64,000 bases of DNA, from assembly GCA_003140215.1 (NCBI GenBank), contig PLJL01000001.1, forward strand, positions 626,535-690,534. Reading direction: 5' to 3'. The notes under the pieces were generated by a model. That model did no database searches, was not told the DNA's origin, and was given only the letters and a program-made list of their open reading frames with translations. This document shows positions 15,973 through 24,808 of the stretch, one piece after another. A program made the position numbers and the translations under genes. Each line of letters opens with the position of its first letter. Position 1 is the first letter of the stretch. The stretch comes from Vulcanimicrobiota bacterium. Lineage in GTDB: Bacteria > Vulcanimicrobiota > Vulcanimicrobiia > Vulcanimicrobiales > Vulcanimicrobiaceae.

Positions 15973-17748
15973 ATGAGACACGTGGCGTGGCGCCCGGTGC
16001 TTCTGGCGATTTGCGCGCTGACGGCGCTCGTCGAAGTGGCGTCCGTGCTCGACGTGACCGGAATAGGCGGCGCTCCGCCCTGGTGGGGCGAGTGGGATGC
16101 CACGTATGCCCCTGCTGCGAAGCAGAATCTCGTGATCGCGTCGATCGATCCCGGCGGCCCTGCTGCCCGTGCCGGCCTGCGTCAGGGCGACCTCATCGAC
16201 ACACGCGCGTTCACGCTTGTCGAGCGCTTTTCGCTCTTCGGTTTCGGGGGGGCGGTACTGTTCAACGGACAGCCCCTCACCTTCTCGGTGCGCAGAGGTT
16301 CTCTCCAAAAGGAGATCACGGTCGTTCCGCGTCCGCTTCCGGCCGAGCGATATTGGGACTTGCTGCTCAGTGCGTTCGGGAGTCTCTGGCTTCTGCTCTT
16401 TGCCGCTTTGATTGCGTGGCGGCGCGCCGACGTGCCGCAGATGCGACTGCTCTCGCTGTGGCTCGCGGTTTTTGTACTTATCGGCGCCACGGCCGGTCTC
16501 GCGGTGCCGTGGCCGTGGGTGTCTATCGTCCTCAGCACCTTCAACGACATAGCCCTTCCATTGTGGTTGACGCTGTGGGCGGCGTTCGCCGGCTGCTTCG
16601 GCCAGCCGCTTTCGCGGCCTCGTCGTATCGTCCAAAAGCTGTGCTATACGTTCGTCGCGATCTCGAGCGTGCTCTTCTTGGTTACAACTGCCGAACTTGC
16701 CATTCCGCAGTTCCATCCGCTGCCGTTCCCCGCTTGGATCGGGGCGTTCGTTGCGTTTGTGGCGGCTGTCCTGCTCGCAGTCGTCTGCGGCGTGCTCGCA
16801 ATCGCCGCGTCCCGCGGCGTCGAGCGCCAGCGCGCGGCGTGGACGCTCGTACCTCTTGCGGCCATTATTTGCTTTTACATCGTGGCCGGGTTTGCAATCA
16901 AGGCGTCGTCGTCGTACGCCGGCGCCCTCGTCTGGGCCGTCATCGCCAACGTGGTGATCCTGGCCGCACCGATCGCACTGACGTACGCTGCCCTCAGCCG
17001 CCGGCTGATCGATATCGGTTTTGCCTTGAACCGGGCCTTGATCTTCGCGATCGTTTCGACCATCGTGGTCGGCGCGTTCGTGCTGGTCGAATGGGCCATG
17101 AGCGAGTGGCTTGCGCGCACCGGGCGTACCGCCAGCATCGTCATCAGCATGGGGGCGGCACTGGGGATCGGGTTCTCGATGCGCTACGTCCACTTGTACG
17201 TCGATCGTTTCGTCGATCGCGTCTTCTTCCGGAAGCGGCACGAGGACGAGGCGGCGCTGCGCCGCTTCGCGCACGAAGCCTCATACATCACGGATCGCTC
17301 CGTTCTCCTGGAGCGCGCCGTTCGAACGGTTGAGGAACACACCGGCGCCGCCGATGTGGCGATCCTCGTTCACGATGGGGCAGCAGGCTTCACGTCTGCG
17401 GAAACCGACGGTGCGCGCACGACTGTGAGTGAGAACGACGCGGGTATCCTGGCGCTGCGCGCCTGGCGCAAGCCGGTCGATCTCGTGTCGCTCGAGGGTT
17501 CGGTGCTGCGCGGCGAGTTCGCCTTTCCGATGATCTCGCGCGGCACCCTCGTCGGCGTCCTCGTGTGCGGGACGAAGCCCGACGGCGAATCCTACGCGCC
17601 TGATGAATCAGAGGCACTTCTCGCGCTCGCGCACGGGGTCGGCACCGCGCTCGACGTCCTTTCCGTGCAACGGGACCGCCCCAACGAACACGTCCTCAGC
17701 AAACTGGATGCGTTGCACGAAGATGTGAAACGAATCTCGCGCACGTGA
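15973..17748 (+). CDS. PDZ, multi-TM and GAF-domain membrane protein
   Basis: A 591-aa protein. A first TM helix is followed by a PDZ-like domain (ASIDPGGPAARAGLRQGDLI, residues about 55-75). About seven TM helices span residues 125-375 (e.g. LLLSAFGSLWLLLFAALIAW, VVILAAPIALTYAALSRRLI). After the amphipathic RFVDRVFFRKRHEDEAALRR segment, a cytoplasmic GAF-like domain runs to the end (residues about 430-575). No kinase, GGDEF or phosphatase domain follows, so it senses but the output is unclear; it may act through a partner. Closest in layout are the membrane modules of PDZ/7TM histidine kinases. Convergent with the oxidoreductase at 17761. Confidence 0.75.
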   Translation: MRHVAWRPVLLAICALTALVEVASVLDVTGIGGAPPWWGEWDATYAPAAKQNLVIASIDPGGPAARAGLRQGDLIDTRAFTLVERFSLFGFGGAVLFNGQPLTFSVRRGSLQKEITVVPRPLPAERYWDLLLSAFGSLWLLLFAALIAWRRADVPQMRLLSLWLAVFVLIGATAGLAVPWPWVSIVLSTFNDIALPLWLTLWAAFAGCFGQPLSRPRRIVQKLCYTFVAISSVLFLVTTAELAIPQFHPLPFPAWIGAFVAFVAAVLLAVVCGVLAIAASRGVERQRAAWTLVPLAAIICFYIVAGFAIKASSSYAGALVWAVIANVVILAAPIALTYAALSRRLIDIGFALNRALIFAIVSTIVVGAFVLVEWAMSEWLARTGRTASIVISMGAALGIGFSMRYVHLYVDRFVDRVFFRKRHEDEAALRRFAHEASYITDRSVLLERAVRTVEEHTGAADVAILVHDGAAGFTSAETDGARTTVSENDAGILALRAWRKPVDLVSLEGSVLRGEFAFPMISRGTLVGVLVCGTKPDGESYAPDESEALLALAHGVGTALDVLSVQRDRPNEHVLSKLDALHEDVKRISRT

Positions 17749-17764
17749 CGACGCGCATCGTCAC
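17745..17764. terminator. Hairpin containing both stop codons of convergent genes
   Basis: GTGACGA / TCGTCAC arms with a 6-nt loop. The left arm holds the TGA of the PDZ-GAF gene and the right arm the TGA of the opposing oxidoreductase. There is no T-tract; possible bidirectional terminator. Confidence 0.4.
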
Positions 17765-18780
17765 GGCAGGCGGATGAGGCGGCGGCCGAGGTTTTCGCCG
17801 CGGTAGAGGCCGGCGATCGCGTCGGGCGCGGCCTCGATACCGTCGAGGAACTCTTCGCGGTAGCGCAAGCGCCCCTCGCGAATCCAGGCGCTGAGCTGGG
17901 TGAGCGCTTCGGGGAAGCGCGCCGCATAGTCGAAGGCGAGGAAGCCTTGCATGCGCGCGCGCTTCGCGAGCAGGTGCCGTTCGACGCGCGGACCGAGCGG
18001 CCACGGCTTCCAGCTCGACACCGACGCCGTCCCGCACACCACGACACGCGCGCCGACGGCGAGGTGCGCATGCACCGCGTCGCTGATCGCGCCGGCGGTG
18101 TTGTCGAAGTAGACGTCGACGCCGTTGGGAGCGGCGGCGGCGATCGCCGCGCCGAGGTCGGCGCCGGACTTGTAATCGATCGCGGCATCGTACCCGAACT
18201 CATCGCGACACAACTGCGCCTTGCGCGCGCCGCCCGTGATGCCGACGGTGCGGCAGCCCACGATCTTCGCGATCTGCCCGACGCACGACCCGACCGCGCC
18301 CGCGGCCGTCGACACGAGCACGGTATCGCCGGGCTTCGGCTGCCCGACCTCGAGCAGCGCGAAGTACGCGGTGAGGCCGTTGAGCCCGAGCACGCCAACC
18401 GCGGCGGAGAGCGGGATGTCGTCGCGCGGCACCGTGCGCGAGATCGCGCGTGCGTCGGCGACGGCGTACTCCTGCCAGCCAAACATCCCCGTGACCTGAT
18501 CGCCGGGCGCGTAGTCGGCGTTGCGCGAACGCACGACCTCACCGGCCGCGAACGCGCGCATCACCGCGCCGAGCGCGACCGGTTCGGCGTAGTTCGCGAC
18601 CGCGCTCACCCAGCCGCGCATCGCCGGCTCGACGCCCAGGAACCGGTTTCGCACCAGCACCTCGCCCTCACCCGGTTCCGGCATCGCCGCCTCGACGACC
18701 TCGAAATTCTCCGCCTGCGGAATCCCATCCGGCCGGGATCGCAACAGCACTTGCCGGTTGACCGTGGCAGCAGGAGTCAT
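17761..18780 (-). CDS. NADP-dependent zinc-free MDR oxidoreductase (CurA/alkenal reductase type)
   Basis: A 339-aa medium-chain reductase of the leukotriene B4 dehydrogenase/CurA group. N-terminal VNRQVLLRSRPDGIPQAENF, then FLGVEPAMRGW; the nucleotide-binding fold shows VLVSTAAGAVGSCVGQIAKI and the NADP-type GITGGARKAQL; YFDNTAGAISDAVHAHL and ICDYAA-like FDYAARFPEAL follow. Members reduce alpha,beta-unsaturated carbonyls with NADPH. An upstream extension is open, but ATG 18780 is the family start. Its start lies 2 nt from the stop of the exported-protein gene at 18783, so both are one transcription unit. Confidence 0.87.
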   Translation of the reverse strand: MTPAATVNRQVLLRSRPDGIPQAENFEVVEAAMPEPGEGEVLVRNRFLGVEPAMRGWVSAVANYAEPVALGAVMRAFAAGEVVRSRNADYAPGDQVTGMFGWQEYAVADARAISRTVPRDDIPLSAAVGVLGLNGLTAYFALLEVGQPKPGDTVLVSTAAGAVGSCVGQIAKIVGCRTVGITGGARKAQLCRDEFGYDAAIDYKSGADLGAAIAAAAPNGVDVYFDNTAGAISDAVHAHLAVGARVVVCGTASVSSWKPWPLGPRVERHLLAKRARMQGFLAFDYAARFPEALTQLSAWIREGRLRYREEFLDGIEAAPDAIAGLYRGENLGRRLIRLP

Positions 18781-18782
18781 CT

Positions 18783-19430
18783 CTAAGCGGGCGGTGGCGA
18801 GGGCCGCTGCAGGAGCGGTGGCAAATCGGTCGCAGGCGCGGCTTTTGCTTCGGCCGGGACCTCGATCGTCAGCGACGGATCGTTGTAGCGCGAATACCGC
18901 ATCGTGGTTTGGTCGAGCGTACACGTCCGCAACAAGAACGTGCCCTTGTCGTACGTGCATACGGCGGGCCCGATCGTGCGCGTTGACGGATTCAAGCCGG
19001 GCAGCATCATCGTGACTTCGGTCTTGATCGCGCCGACCGTGACTCCGTCTTCTGTTCGGTCCGGGAGCGGCTCGGCGGAACGATGGCGCGTGAACGATTT
19101 CGAGAGGGTCGCCATGTCATTTGGATCCATGACCATTTTGAGCCACGCACCGCCGGCGATGCTCTGGTACACGGTCGACCCGACGGCGTAGGTGACCGTG
19201 TCGCCGCGGCTCGATGTCGTGCGGTATAGGCTGCCCACACCGTGCACCTCGACGATCGATGCGGTCCTATCGCCGGGGCCCGCGATATCGACTTGATAGG
19301 ACTTCGCCGCGGATGCAGCCGCGTCGATCTTGCCGCCCAGGCTCGTCGAGTCGTCCGCAATCGCGACCCCGCCGAACAGGAACATTGCCAGCATCACGAT
19401 CGAAGGTCCCGACCACACCACGTTGCGCAT
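18783..19430 (-). CDS. Exported protein of unknown function
   Basis: A 215-aa protein. The ATG at 19430 has GGAG eight nt upstream and gives the signal peptide MRNVVWSGPSIVMLAMFLFG with cleavage near AIADD; an ATG at 19457 is also in frame. The mature region starts with a helix (GGKIDAAASAAKSYQVDIAG) followed by strands such as GSLYRTTSSRGDTVTYAVGS, and ends in a Pro-rich tail (LLQRPSPPPA). The pattern (average change over AAASAAKSYQ, then strands) recalls outer-membrane lipoprotein carrier/LolA-like or DUF-type periplasmic beta proteins, but I cannot assign it. Two Cys residues (AVCTYD, RTCTLD) may pair. Confidence 0.65.
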   Translation of the reverse strand: MRNVVWSGPSIVMLAMFLFGGVAIADDSTSLGGKIDAAASAAKSYQVDIAGPGDRTASIVEVHGVGSLYRTTSSRGDTVTYAVGSTVYQSIAGGAWLKMVMDPNDMATLSKSFTRHRSAEPLPDRTEDGVTVGAIKTEVTMMLPGLNPSTRTIGPAVCTYDKGTFLLRTCTLDQTTMRYSRYNDPSLTIEVPAEAKAAPATDLPPLLQRPSPPPA

Positions 19431-19558
19431 CGACGGTTCTCCAGCGGCGCCCGTCATCGACCGGCGCCAAGCACTCGCAAACCGGCTTCAGGCCCATCCG
19501 ATACAATACCGATGCTCGTAGTATACCCCTTCGATCGTCCGGTGCTGCTCGGGAGGAG

Positions 19559-19578
19559 TTATACCCATTCTGGTATAA
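19559..19578. promoter_or_regulatory. Operator palindrome upstream of XRE regulator
   Basis: A perfect inverted repeat TTATACC-N6-GGTATAA ends 13 nt before the ATG of the HTH gene. A further half-site (TATACC) occurs at about 19521-19527. Autorepression by the downstream antitoxin-like protein is the natural reading. Confidence 0.6.
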
Positions 19579-19591
19579 ATTCCTTAGGGCG

Positions 19592-20110
19592 ATGGCGTCA
19601 AAAAGAAGTCAACCAAAGGGGACAACCTCCCGAAGCGTGATCGCGAAAGCATCGAAACTCGTCTCAAAGCAGCGCGAGCACTCGATCGCGAAGCGCGTGG
19701 ATAATGTCTCCGTTACCATCGGTAGCGGCAACGTGTTTGCGGACATCGGTGTGCCCCGTCCAGAAGAGGCCTTGGCGAAAGCCGGTCTCGTCCATGCGAT
19801 CGCGACGGTGATCGCGCGGAAGAAGTTGACGCAGAAGGCGGTCGCCGAGCTCGTCGGTGTCGCGCAGCCGAAGATCAGCAATCTGCTCAACGGGAACACG
19901 CTGGGTTTTTCGAGCGACCGTCTCATTGAGTTTTTGCTACGGCTCGGTTACGACGTTGATATCAACGTACGCCGGCCCCGGGGGCGTCTTAGACTGTATC
20001 CGCCGATGAATCGACCGCTGGACTTAAGAAGCTTAACCGCGAAGACCTGCAGCGCAACCTCCCGCTCCCGCGGCGACAAGGGTGCCAAGTCGCGCGGGAG
20101 CGGCGAATGA
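19592..20110 (+). CDS. HigA-like XRE-family antitoxin/regulator without a toxin partner
   Basis: A 172-aa protein. Residues about 47-130 match the HigA-2/HTH_37-type antitoxins: GSGNVFADIGVPRPEEALAK, then a helix-turn-helix LTQKAVAELVGVAQPKISNL and RLIEFLLRLGYDVDINVRR. Relatives usually begin near the NVSVTIGSGNVFAD segment, so the Lys/Ser-rich first 40 residues may be untranslated or an extension (a GTG lies at about codon 39). The last 35 residues are unlike the family and may reflect a shifted 3' end. HigA normally pairs with a HigB/RelE-type toxin encoded just upstream, but the 160 nt upstream hold no gene. It may be an orphan antitoxin. Confidence 0.75.
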   Translation: MASKRSQPKGTTSRSVIAKASKLVSKQREHSIAKRVDNVSVTIGSGNVFADIGVPRPEEALAKAGLVHAIATVIARKKLTQKAVAELVGVAQPKISNLLNGNTLGFSSDRLIEFLLRLGYDVDINVRRPRGRLRLYPPMNRPLDLRSLTAKTCSATSRSRGDKGAKSRGSGE

Positions 20111-20129
20111 TCCATCTGGGACGCCTTTC

Positions 20130-20750
20130 CTACGGAGAAATCCGACCGATCTTGCCGGTGTTGTATTCCGTGAACCAGATGCCGCCATCCGGACCCATGG
20201 TGATGTAGCCAGGAAAGCTGCTCGCGGTCGGGAGCGTGTATTCGGTGAACGCGCCGGAGGTGCTCACCCGACCGATCTTGTTGCCGTTGTATTCCGCGAA
20301 CCAGAGGGCCCCGTCCGGACCCGTGGTGATGCCGATAGGATCGCTGCCCGGGGTCGGAATCGTGTATTCGGTGAACGCGCCGGAGGTGGTCACCCGACCG
20401 ATCTTGCCGGTGTTATATTCCGCGAACCAGAGGGCCCCGTCCGGACCCGTGGTGATGCCCTGAGGATTGCCGCCCACGGTCGGGATCGGGTATTCGGTGA
20501 ACGCCCCGGAAGTGGTCACCCGACCGATCTTGCTGACGTTGCCCTCCGTGAACCAGAGGGCCCCATCCGGACCCGTGGTGATGTTGTAAGGAAGGCTGAA
20601 ATTGGTCGGAATCGTGTATTCGGTGAACACTCCGGAAGTGGTCACCCGACCGATCTTGTTGCCGTTGTTCTCCGCGAACCAGAGGGCCCCGTCCGGACCC
20701 GTGGTGATGCCGACAGGAACGCTGCCCGCGGTCGGAATCGGGTATTCTTG
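20130..20750 (-). pseudogene. Vgb-like beta-propeller gene, 5'-truncated
   Basis: The minus strand encodes five highly regular propeller blades of about 43 residues (GITTGPDGALWFAEYNTGKI then GRVTTSGAFTEYTIPT). The coding frame continues upstream to about 20750, where it meets unrelated sequence and an in-frame stop. There is no signal peptide or plausible start; a GTG at 20645 is internal to a blade. The blades are 80-90% identical at DNA level, which suggests recent internal duplication. It is related to the intact lipoprotein at 2526-3530 but not a copy of it. Confidence 0.75.
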
Positions 20751-20875
20751 AGGCGGTCGGGAGAGCTATCGAGGCGTCGAGTGGGCCGATAACGCGCGAA
20801 GAGGAAGCCGAAGCTGATCGTCGCCTGGAGGATGCACGACGTCGCGCAAAGCAGCGTCGAAAGCGGCAACGTTAG
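20747..20875 (+). pseudogene. VapB-type antitoxin, C-terminal fragment
   Basis: The frame reads LEAVGRAIEASSGPITREEE, then AEADRRLEDARRRAKQRRKR and stop. The PITREEEAEADR element followed by a basic tail is typical of antitoxins upstream of PIN toxins. The N-terminal DNA-binding part is missing because the truncated propeller gene begins here. The stop TAG abuts the toxin frame. Confidence 0.5.
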
Positions 20876-20877
20876 GA

Positions 20878-21147
20878 ACTGTCGTCCTCGACGCAGGTGC
20901 GACCATCGGAGAGTTTTGGCGAAGCCCGCGCGGCTCGAGTGAGAGCCGTTTTGGTTTGCTCAGGCCGATCGTTGTTTCGGTGGACGAATCACTTGCAAAG
21001 CGGGCGGGTGAACTCCTAAGGCATGCCGACAGCAAAAACGCGATGGACGCATTTGTCGTCGCGCTCGCCGAACGGAGCCGAGCCCACCGAATCTATACGT
21101 CCGACGTCATCGACATTGAACGCCTTCTGAGCGCTGCGACGGACTGA
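20878..21147 (+). pseudogene. VapC-like PIN-domain toxin with internal deletion
   Basis: The frame starts TVVLDAGATIGEFWRSPRGS and ends SKNAMDAFVVALAERSRAHR, then IYTSDVIDIERLLSAATD. The first PIN Asp (VVLDAGA), the DAFVVALA acid and the TSD acid are present. Between AGA and EFWRSP about 30 residues usually found (second strand and helix with a conserved Glu) are absent. I see no normal start codon near the expected position. PIN proteins of this type are RNases; this one looks inactive. Confidence 0.6.
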
Positions 21148-21237
21148 GGCTGCGAGGTCGTCGCGGTCTAGTCAGCCGGCCGTCGACGGAGTCGACCCTC
21201 CACGGAGAACCGCCCCTGCAGGACGAAGGCGTCTGGG

Positions 21238-22584
21238 ATGCGGTACGATCTCGCGGTCATCGGGTCCGGGCAGGGTGGGGTTCCGCTTGCGCTGGATTTC
21301 GCGGAGCGCGGGAAGCGCGTGGTGCTGTTCGAGCGCGGCGATCTGGGCGGCTGCTGCGTCAACGTCGGCTGCACGCCGTCAAAAGCGTTTCTGGCCTCCG
21401 CCCACGCCGCGGGACGGGCCCGGCGCGCGAGCGACGTGCACGTGCACTGCGAGGTCCGTGTCGACGTCCCCGCGGTCATGGACCGCGTGCGCCGGATCGT
21501 CGGCGAGTGGCGTGACGGCGTCGAAAAGAAGCTCGCCAAGAGCGCCGTTGAGCTGGTACGCGCCGAGGCGTCGTTCGATGCGCCGCATCTTCTGCGTGCC
21601 GGCGGCGAAACGTATGAGGCCGAAACCGTCGTCCTCGATACCGGCGGACGCGCCAACGTCCCACCGCTGCCGGGACTGGCCGGCACGCCCTACCTCACCA
21701 ACGAGAACTTCTTCCTCCAAGAGACGCTGCCGCAGCGTCTGATCGTGCTGGGCTCGGGCTACATCGGTCTCGAGCTGGGACAAGGCGCCGCGCGCTTGGG
21801 GAGCCGGGTTACCATCGTCACGCCCGACGACCGGCTCATCGCACGCGAAGAGTCCGACGTGTGCGGCGTGCTGAGTGCATCCTTCACGCGCGACGGCATC
21901 GAGACTCGGCTCGAGCGCAAGGGCAAAGAGGTCGCCTACGACGGCACGACGTTCACCGTCACCCTCGACGACGGCATGGCGCTTACCGGCGACGGACTGC
22001 TCGTCGCGATCGGCCGCCGTCCCAACGTACCCGACGGCACCGCGCAGCGAGCCGGGATCGCGCTCGACGAGCACGGCTTCGTGCGCTGCGACGAGCATTT
22101 GCAGACCTCCGTCGCCGGCCACTATGCGCTGGGAGACGTGGCCGGCCAGCCGCAGTTCACGCACGTGTCGTGGGAAGACTTCCGGCGTTTGAAGACCGTG
22201 ATCGGCGGCGACGCGTCGCGCACGCGCGACGACCGCGTGCTGGCCTATGCCATGTACACCGAGCCGCAAGTCGGACGCGTCGGTCTGAGCACCGATCAAG
22301 CGCGCCAGCAGGGCCTCGCGCACCGCGTCGTCACGCTGCCGCTCGCGCAGGTCGCGCGCGGGGCCGAATGGGGGCTCGAAGACGGATTCTTCCGCCTGGT
22401 CGTCGATCCGCGCAGCGACGCGATCCTGGGCGCGACGTTCGCCGGATACGAAGCCGGGGAATTGATCCATGTGATCCTCGCCCACATGGAAGCCGGCTCG
22501 ACGTGGCGCGTTCTCGAGCGCTCCGTCCACATCCACCCCACCTTCGCCGAGGGGCTGCCTACGCTCGCACGGCAGCTGTTATGA
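21238..22584 (+). CDS. Mercuric reductase/lipoamide dehydrogenase-like flavin disulfide reductase
   Basis: A 448-aa class I pyridine-nucleotide disulfide oxidoreductase. The FAD motif is LAVIGSGQGGVPLALDFAER; the redox-active disulfide is in GGCCVNVGCTPSKAFL, with an additional adjacent Cys. The NAD(P) site is LIVLGSGYIGLELGQGAARL, the second FAD contact HYALGDVAG, and the dimer interface ends VHIHPTFAEGLPTLARQLL, giving the catalytic His-Glu pair (HPTFAE). The mercury-binding N-terminal domain and C-terminal CC pair of MerA are absent, so it is a general disulfide reductase of unknown partner. No lipoyl-enzyme genes are near. The glgB start follows 16 nt after its stop. Confidence 0.9.
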   Translation: MRYDLAVIGSGQGGVPLALDFAERGKRVVLFERGDLGGCCVNVGCTPSKAFLASAHAAGRARRASDVHVHCEVRVDVPAVMDRVRRIVGEWRDGVEKKLAKSAVELVRAEASFDAPHLLRAGGETYEAETVVLDTGGRANVPPLPGLAGTPYLTNENFFLQETLPQRLIVLGSGYIGLELGQGAARLGSRVTIVTPDDRLIAREESDVCGVLSASFTRDGIETRLERKGKEVAYDGTTFTVTLDDGMALTGDGLLVAIGRRPNVPDGTAQRAGIALDEHGFVRCDEHLQTSVAGHYALGDVAGQPQFTHVSWEDFRRLKTVIGGDASRTRDDRVLAYAMYTEPQVGRVGLSTDQARQQGLAHRVVTLPLAQVARGAEWGLEDGFFRLVVDPRSDAILGATFAGYEAGELIHVILAHMEAGSTWRVLERSVHIHPTFAEGLPTLARQLL

Positions 22585-24808
22585 CGGGGTCACGCTGCGC
22601 GTGATCCCGGCCGAACGGCTCGCAGCGATCGAGTCGGCCCGCGAAGGCGACCCGTTCGCCATTTTAGGTCCGCACGCGTTGGGGACCGGAACGGTGGTGC
22701 GCGCCTTCATCCCCGACGCGCAGCGCGTCGCCGTGGTGGACGCCCGCGGAGGGGTCCTCGCGCAGGGCGAGCGCGTGGGAACCGCCGGATTCTTCGAAGC
22801 GCTCGTCGCGGAGCTCCCGCGACGGTATCGCCTGCGCGTCGAGTCCGCGGGCGGGACGCGCACCATCGACGATCCGTACCGCTTCGGCCCACTTCTCGGC
22901 GAGCTCGACGTCTGGCTGTTCGCGCAGGGCAATCACCTCGATCTCTACCGTGTGCTCGGCGCGCACGTCGACGAGATCGACGGCGTGGCCGGTACGCGCT
23001 TCGCGGTATGGGCGCCCAACGCGACGCGCGTGAGCGCCGTCGGCGACTGGAACGCGTGGGACGGTCGCGTCCACGCCATGCGCCTACGCCGCGAGGTGGG
23101 CGTGTGGGAGCTGTTCATCCCCGCGGTCGGCCCCGGTGCGCGCTACAAGTACGAGCTGCTCGGGCCGCACGGAAACCTGCTGCCGCTGCGCGCCGATCCG
23201 TTTGCGTTCGCGAGCGAGCGGCGGCCGGGCAACGCCTCGGTGGTCACCGCACCGCCGGCGCACGCCTGGAACGACGAGGCGTGGATGGCCCTCCGCGCGG
23301 CGAAGCAGCGGCGCGACGCGCCGATCCACATCTACGAGGTGCATCTCGGCTCGTGGAAGCGCGTCCCCGAAGAAAACGATCGTTTTCTGACCTACGGAGA
23401 GTTGGCCGCGCAGCTGATCCCCTACGTCGCCGACCTCGGCTTCACGCACATCGAGTTGTTGCCCGTCACCGAGCATCCGTTCGACTTGAGCTGGGGGTAT
23501 CAGACGACCGGCTGGTTCGCGCCGACGAGCCGCTTCGGCGGCCCCGACGATTTTCGCGCTTTCGTCGACGCGGCCCACGCCGCGGGGATCGGCGTCATCC
23601 TCGACTGGATCCCGGGGCACTTCCCGACCGACGCGCACTCGCTGGGCAACTTCGACGGCACGCCGCTGTACGAGCATGCCGACGCGCGCGAAGGCTTTCA
23701 TCGCGAATGGGGGACGTACGTCTTCAACCTGGGCCGGATCGAAGTGGCGAACTTTCTCGTCGCGTCGGCGCTGTACTGGCTGCGCGAGTTCCATATCGAC
23801 GGCTTGCGCGTCGATGCGGTCGCTTCGATCTTGTACCGTGACTACTCGCGCAAAGAAGGCGAGTGGATCCCCAACAAGTACGGCGGGCGCGAGAACCTCG
23901 AAGCGGTGGCGTTCTTGCAGCGCCTCAACGCGACGGCCTACGGCGAGGTGCCGGGGATCGCGACCTTCGCCGAAGAGTCGACCGCGTGGCCGGGCGTAAC
24001 GGCGCCCACCGACGTCGGCGGGCTGGGCTTCGGCTACAAGTGGAACATGGGCTGGATGCACGACACGCTGCGGTTCCTCGAGCGCGATCCGCTCTTCCGC
24101 GGCCACCATCTCAACGAGATCTCGTTCGGGTTGATCTACGCCTTCAGCGAGAACTTCGTGCTGCCGCTCTCGCACGACGAAGTCGTGCACGGAAAGCGGT
24201 CGCTGCTGGGCCGCATGCCGGGCGCCGAATACCAGCAGTTCGCCAGCCTGCGTCTGCTCTACGCGCTGATGTGGGCGCATCCCGGAAAGAAGCTGCTCTT
24301 TGCCGGCGGAGAGTTCGCGCAACGCGGCGAGTGGCGGGCCGAGGCGTCGTTGGACTGGCACCTGCTGCACGGCCGTCATCGCGGCGTGCAGCAGCTCGTC
24401 AAGGATCTCAACCGGCTGGGGCGCGCGCACGGTGCGCTGCACGAGCGCGACTGCGAACCGGCCGGGTTCGAGTGGATCGCCTACGACGACGCCCGCAACG
24501 GCGTGGTTTCGTTCATTCGATGGGACGCGGCGCGCGACGGGCACGTCGTGTGCGTGTGCAACTTCAGCGGCGCGCGCCACGACGGCTACCAGCTGGGCGT
24601 TCCGCGCAGCGGCTCCTACGTCGAGCTGCTCAACACCGACGCGCAAGCGTACGGCGGGTCGAACTTGGGTAACCGGGGTTCCGTGACGGCAACCGATCGC
24701 GCCGCGCACGGACGCCCGTACTCGGTATCCGTGACGCTGCCGCCTCTTTCGACGCTCTGGCTGACGCCATGACGGGGTCACGGTGCGCATGACGGAGTCA
24801 CGGTGCGC
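22581..24808 (+). repeat. Short duplicated 20-bp sequence at gene junctions before glgB and glgX
   Basis: A 20-nt sequence beginning ATGACGGGGTCACG occurs at 22581-22600 ahead of glgB, and twice in tandem at 24769-24788 and 24789-24808 ahead of glgX, with one or two substitutions. Each last copy runs into a GTG-ATC start. The span given covers all three copies; the sequence between them is glgB. Confidence 0.7.
22601..24772 (+). CDS. glgB: 1,4-alpha-glucan branching enzyme
   Basis: A 723-aa GH13 subfamily 9 enzyme that transfers alpha-1,4 chains to alpha-1,6 positions in glycogen. An N1-type domain (DPFAILGPHALGTGTVVRAF) and a CBM48 (RFAVWAPNATRVSAVGDWNA) precede the barrel. The barrel has YEVHLGSWKR, the nucleophile region FHIDGLRVDAVASILYRDYS, the acid/base ATFAEESTAWPG and the stabiliser VLPLSHDEVVHGK; a beta domain completes it. 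Length is normal. GTG start with the stop of the upstream reductase 16 nt before; no strong Shine-Dalgarno but a repeated 20-nt sequence covers the junction. Confidence 0.96.
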   Translation: MIPAERLAAIESAREGDPFAILGPHALGTGTVVRAFIPDAQRVAVVDARGGVLAQGERVGTAGFFEALVAELPRRYRLRVESAGGTRTIDDPYRFGPLLGELDVWLFAQGNHLDLYRVLGAHVDEIDGVAGTRFAVWAPNATRVSAVGDWNAWDGRVHAMRLRREVGVWELFIPAVGPGARYKYELLGPHGNLLPLRADPFAFASERRPGNASVVTAPPAHAWNDEAWMALRAAKQRRDAPIHIYEVHLGSWKRVPEENDRFLTYGELAAQLIPYVADLGFTHIELLPVTEHPFDLSWGYQTTGWFAPTSRFGGPDDFRAFVDAAHAAGIGVILDWIPGHFPTDAHSLGNFDGTPLYEHADAREGFHREWGTYVFNLGRIEVANFLVASALYWLREFHIDGLRVDAVASILYRDYSRKEGEWIPNKYGGRENLEAVAFLQRLNATAYGEVPGIATFAEESTAWPGVTAPTDVGGLGFGYKWNMGWMHDTLRFLERDPLFRGHHLNEISFGLIYAFSENFVLPLSHDEVVHGKRSLLGRMPGAEYQQFASLRLLYALMWAHPGKKLLFAGGEFAQRGEWRAEASLDWHLLHGRHRGVQQLVKDLNRLGRAHGALHERDCEPAGFEWIAYDDARNGVVSFIRWDAARDGHVVCVCNFSGARHDGYQLGVPRSGSYVELLNTDAQAYGGSNLGNRGSVTATDRAAHGRPYSVSVTLPPLSTLWLTP

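Noticed and set aside
21238..22584. Mercuric reductase (mer operon)
   Set aside because: The N-terminal metal-binding domain and C-terminal Cys pair are missing, and no mer genes are adjacent.
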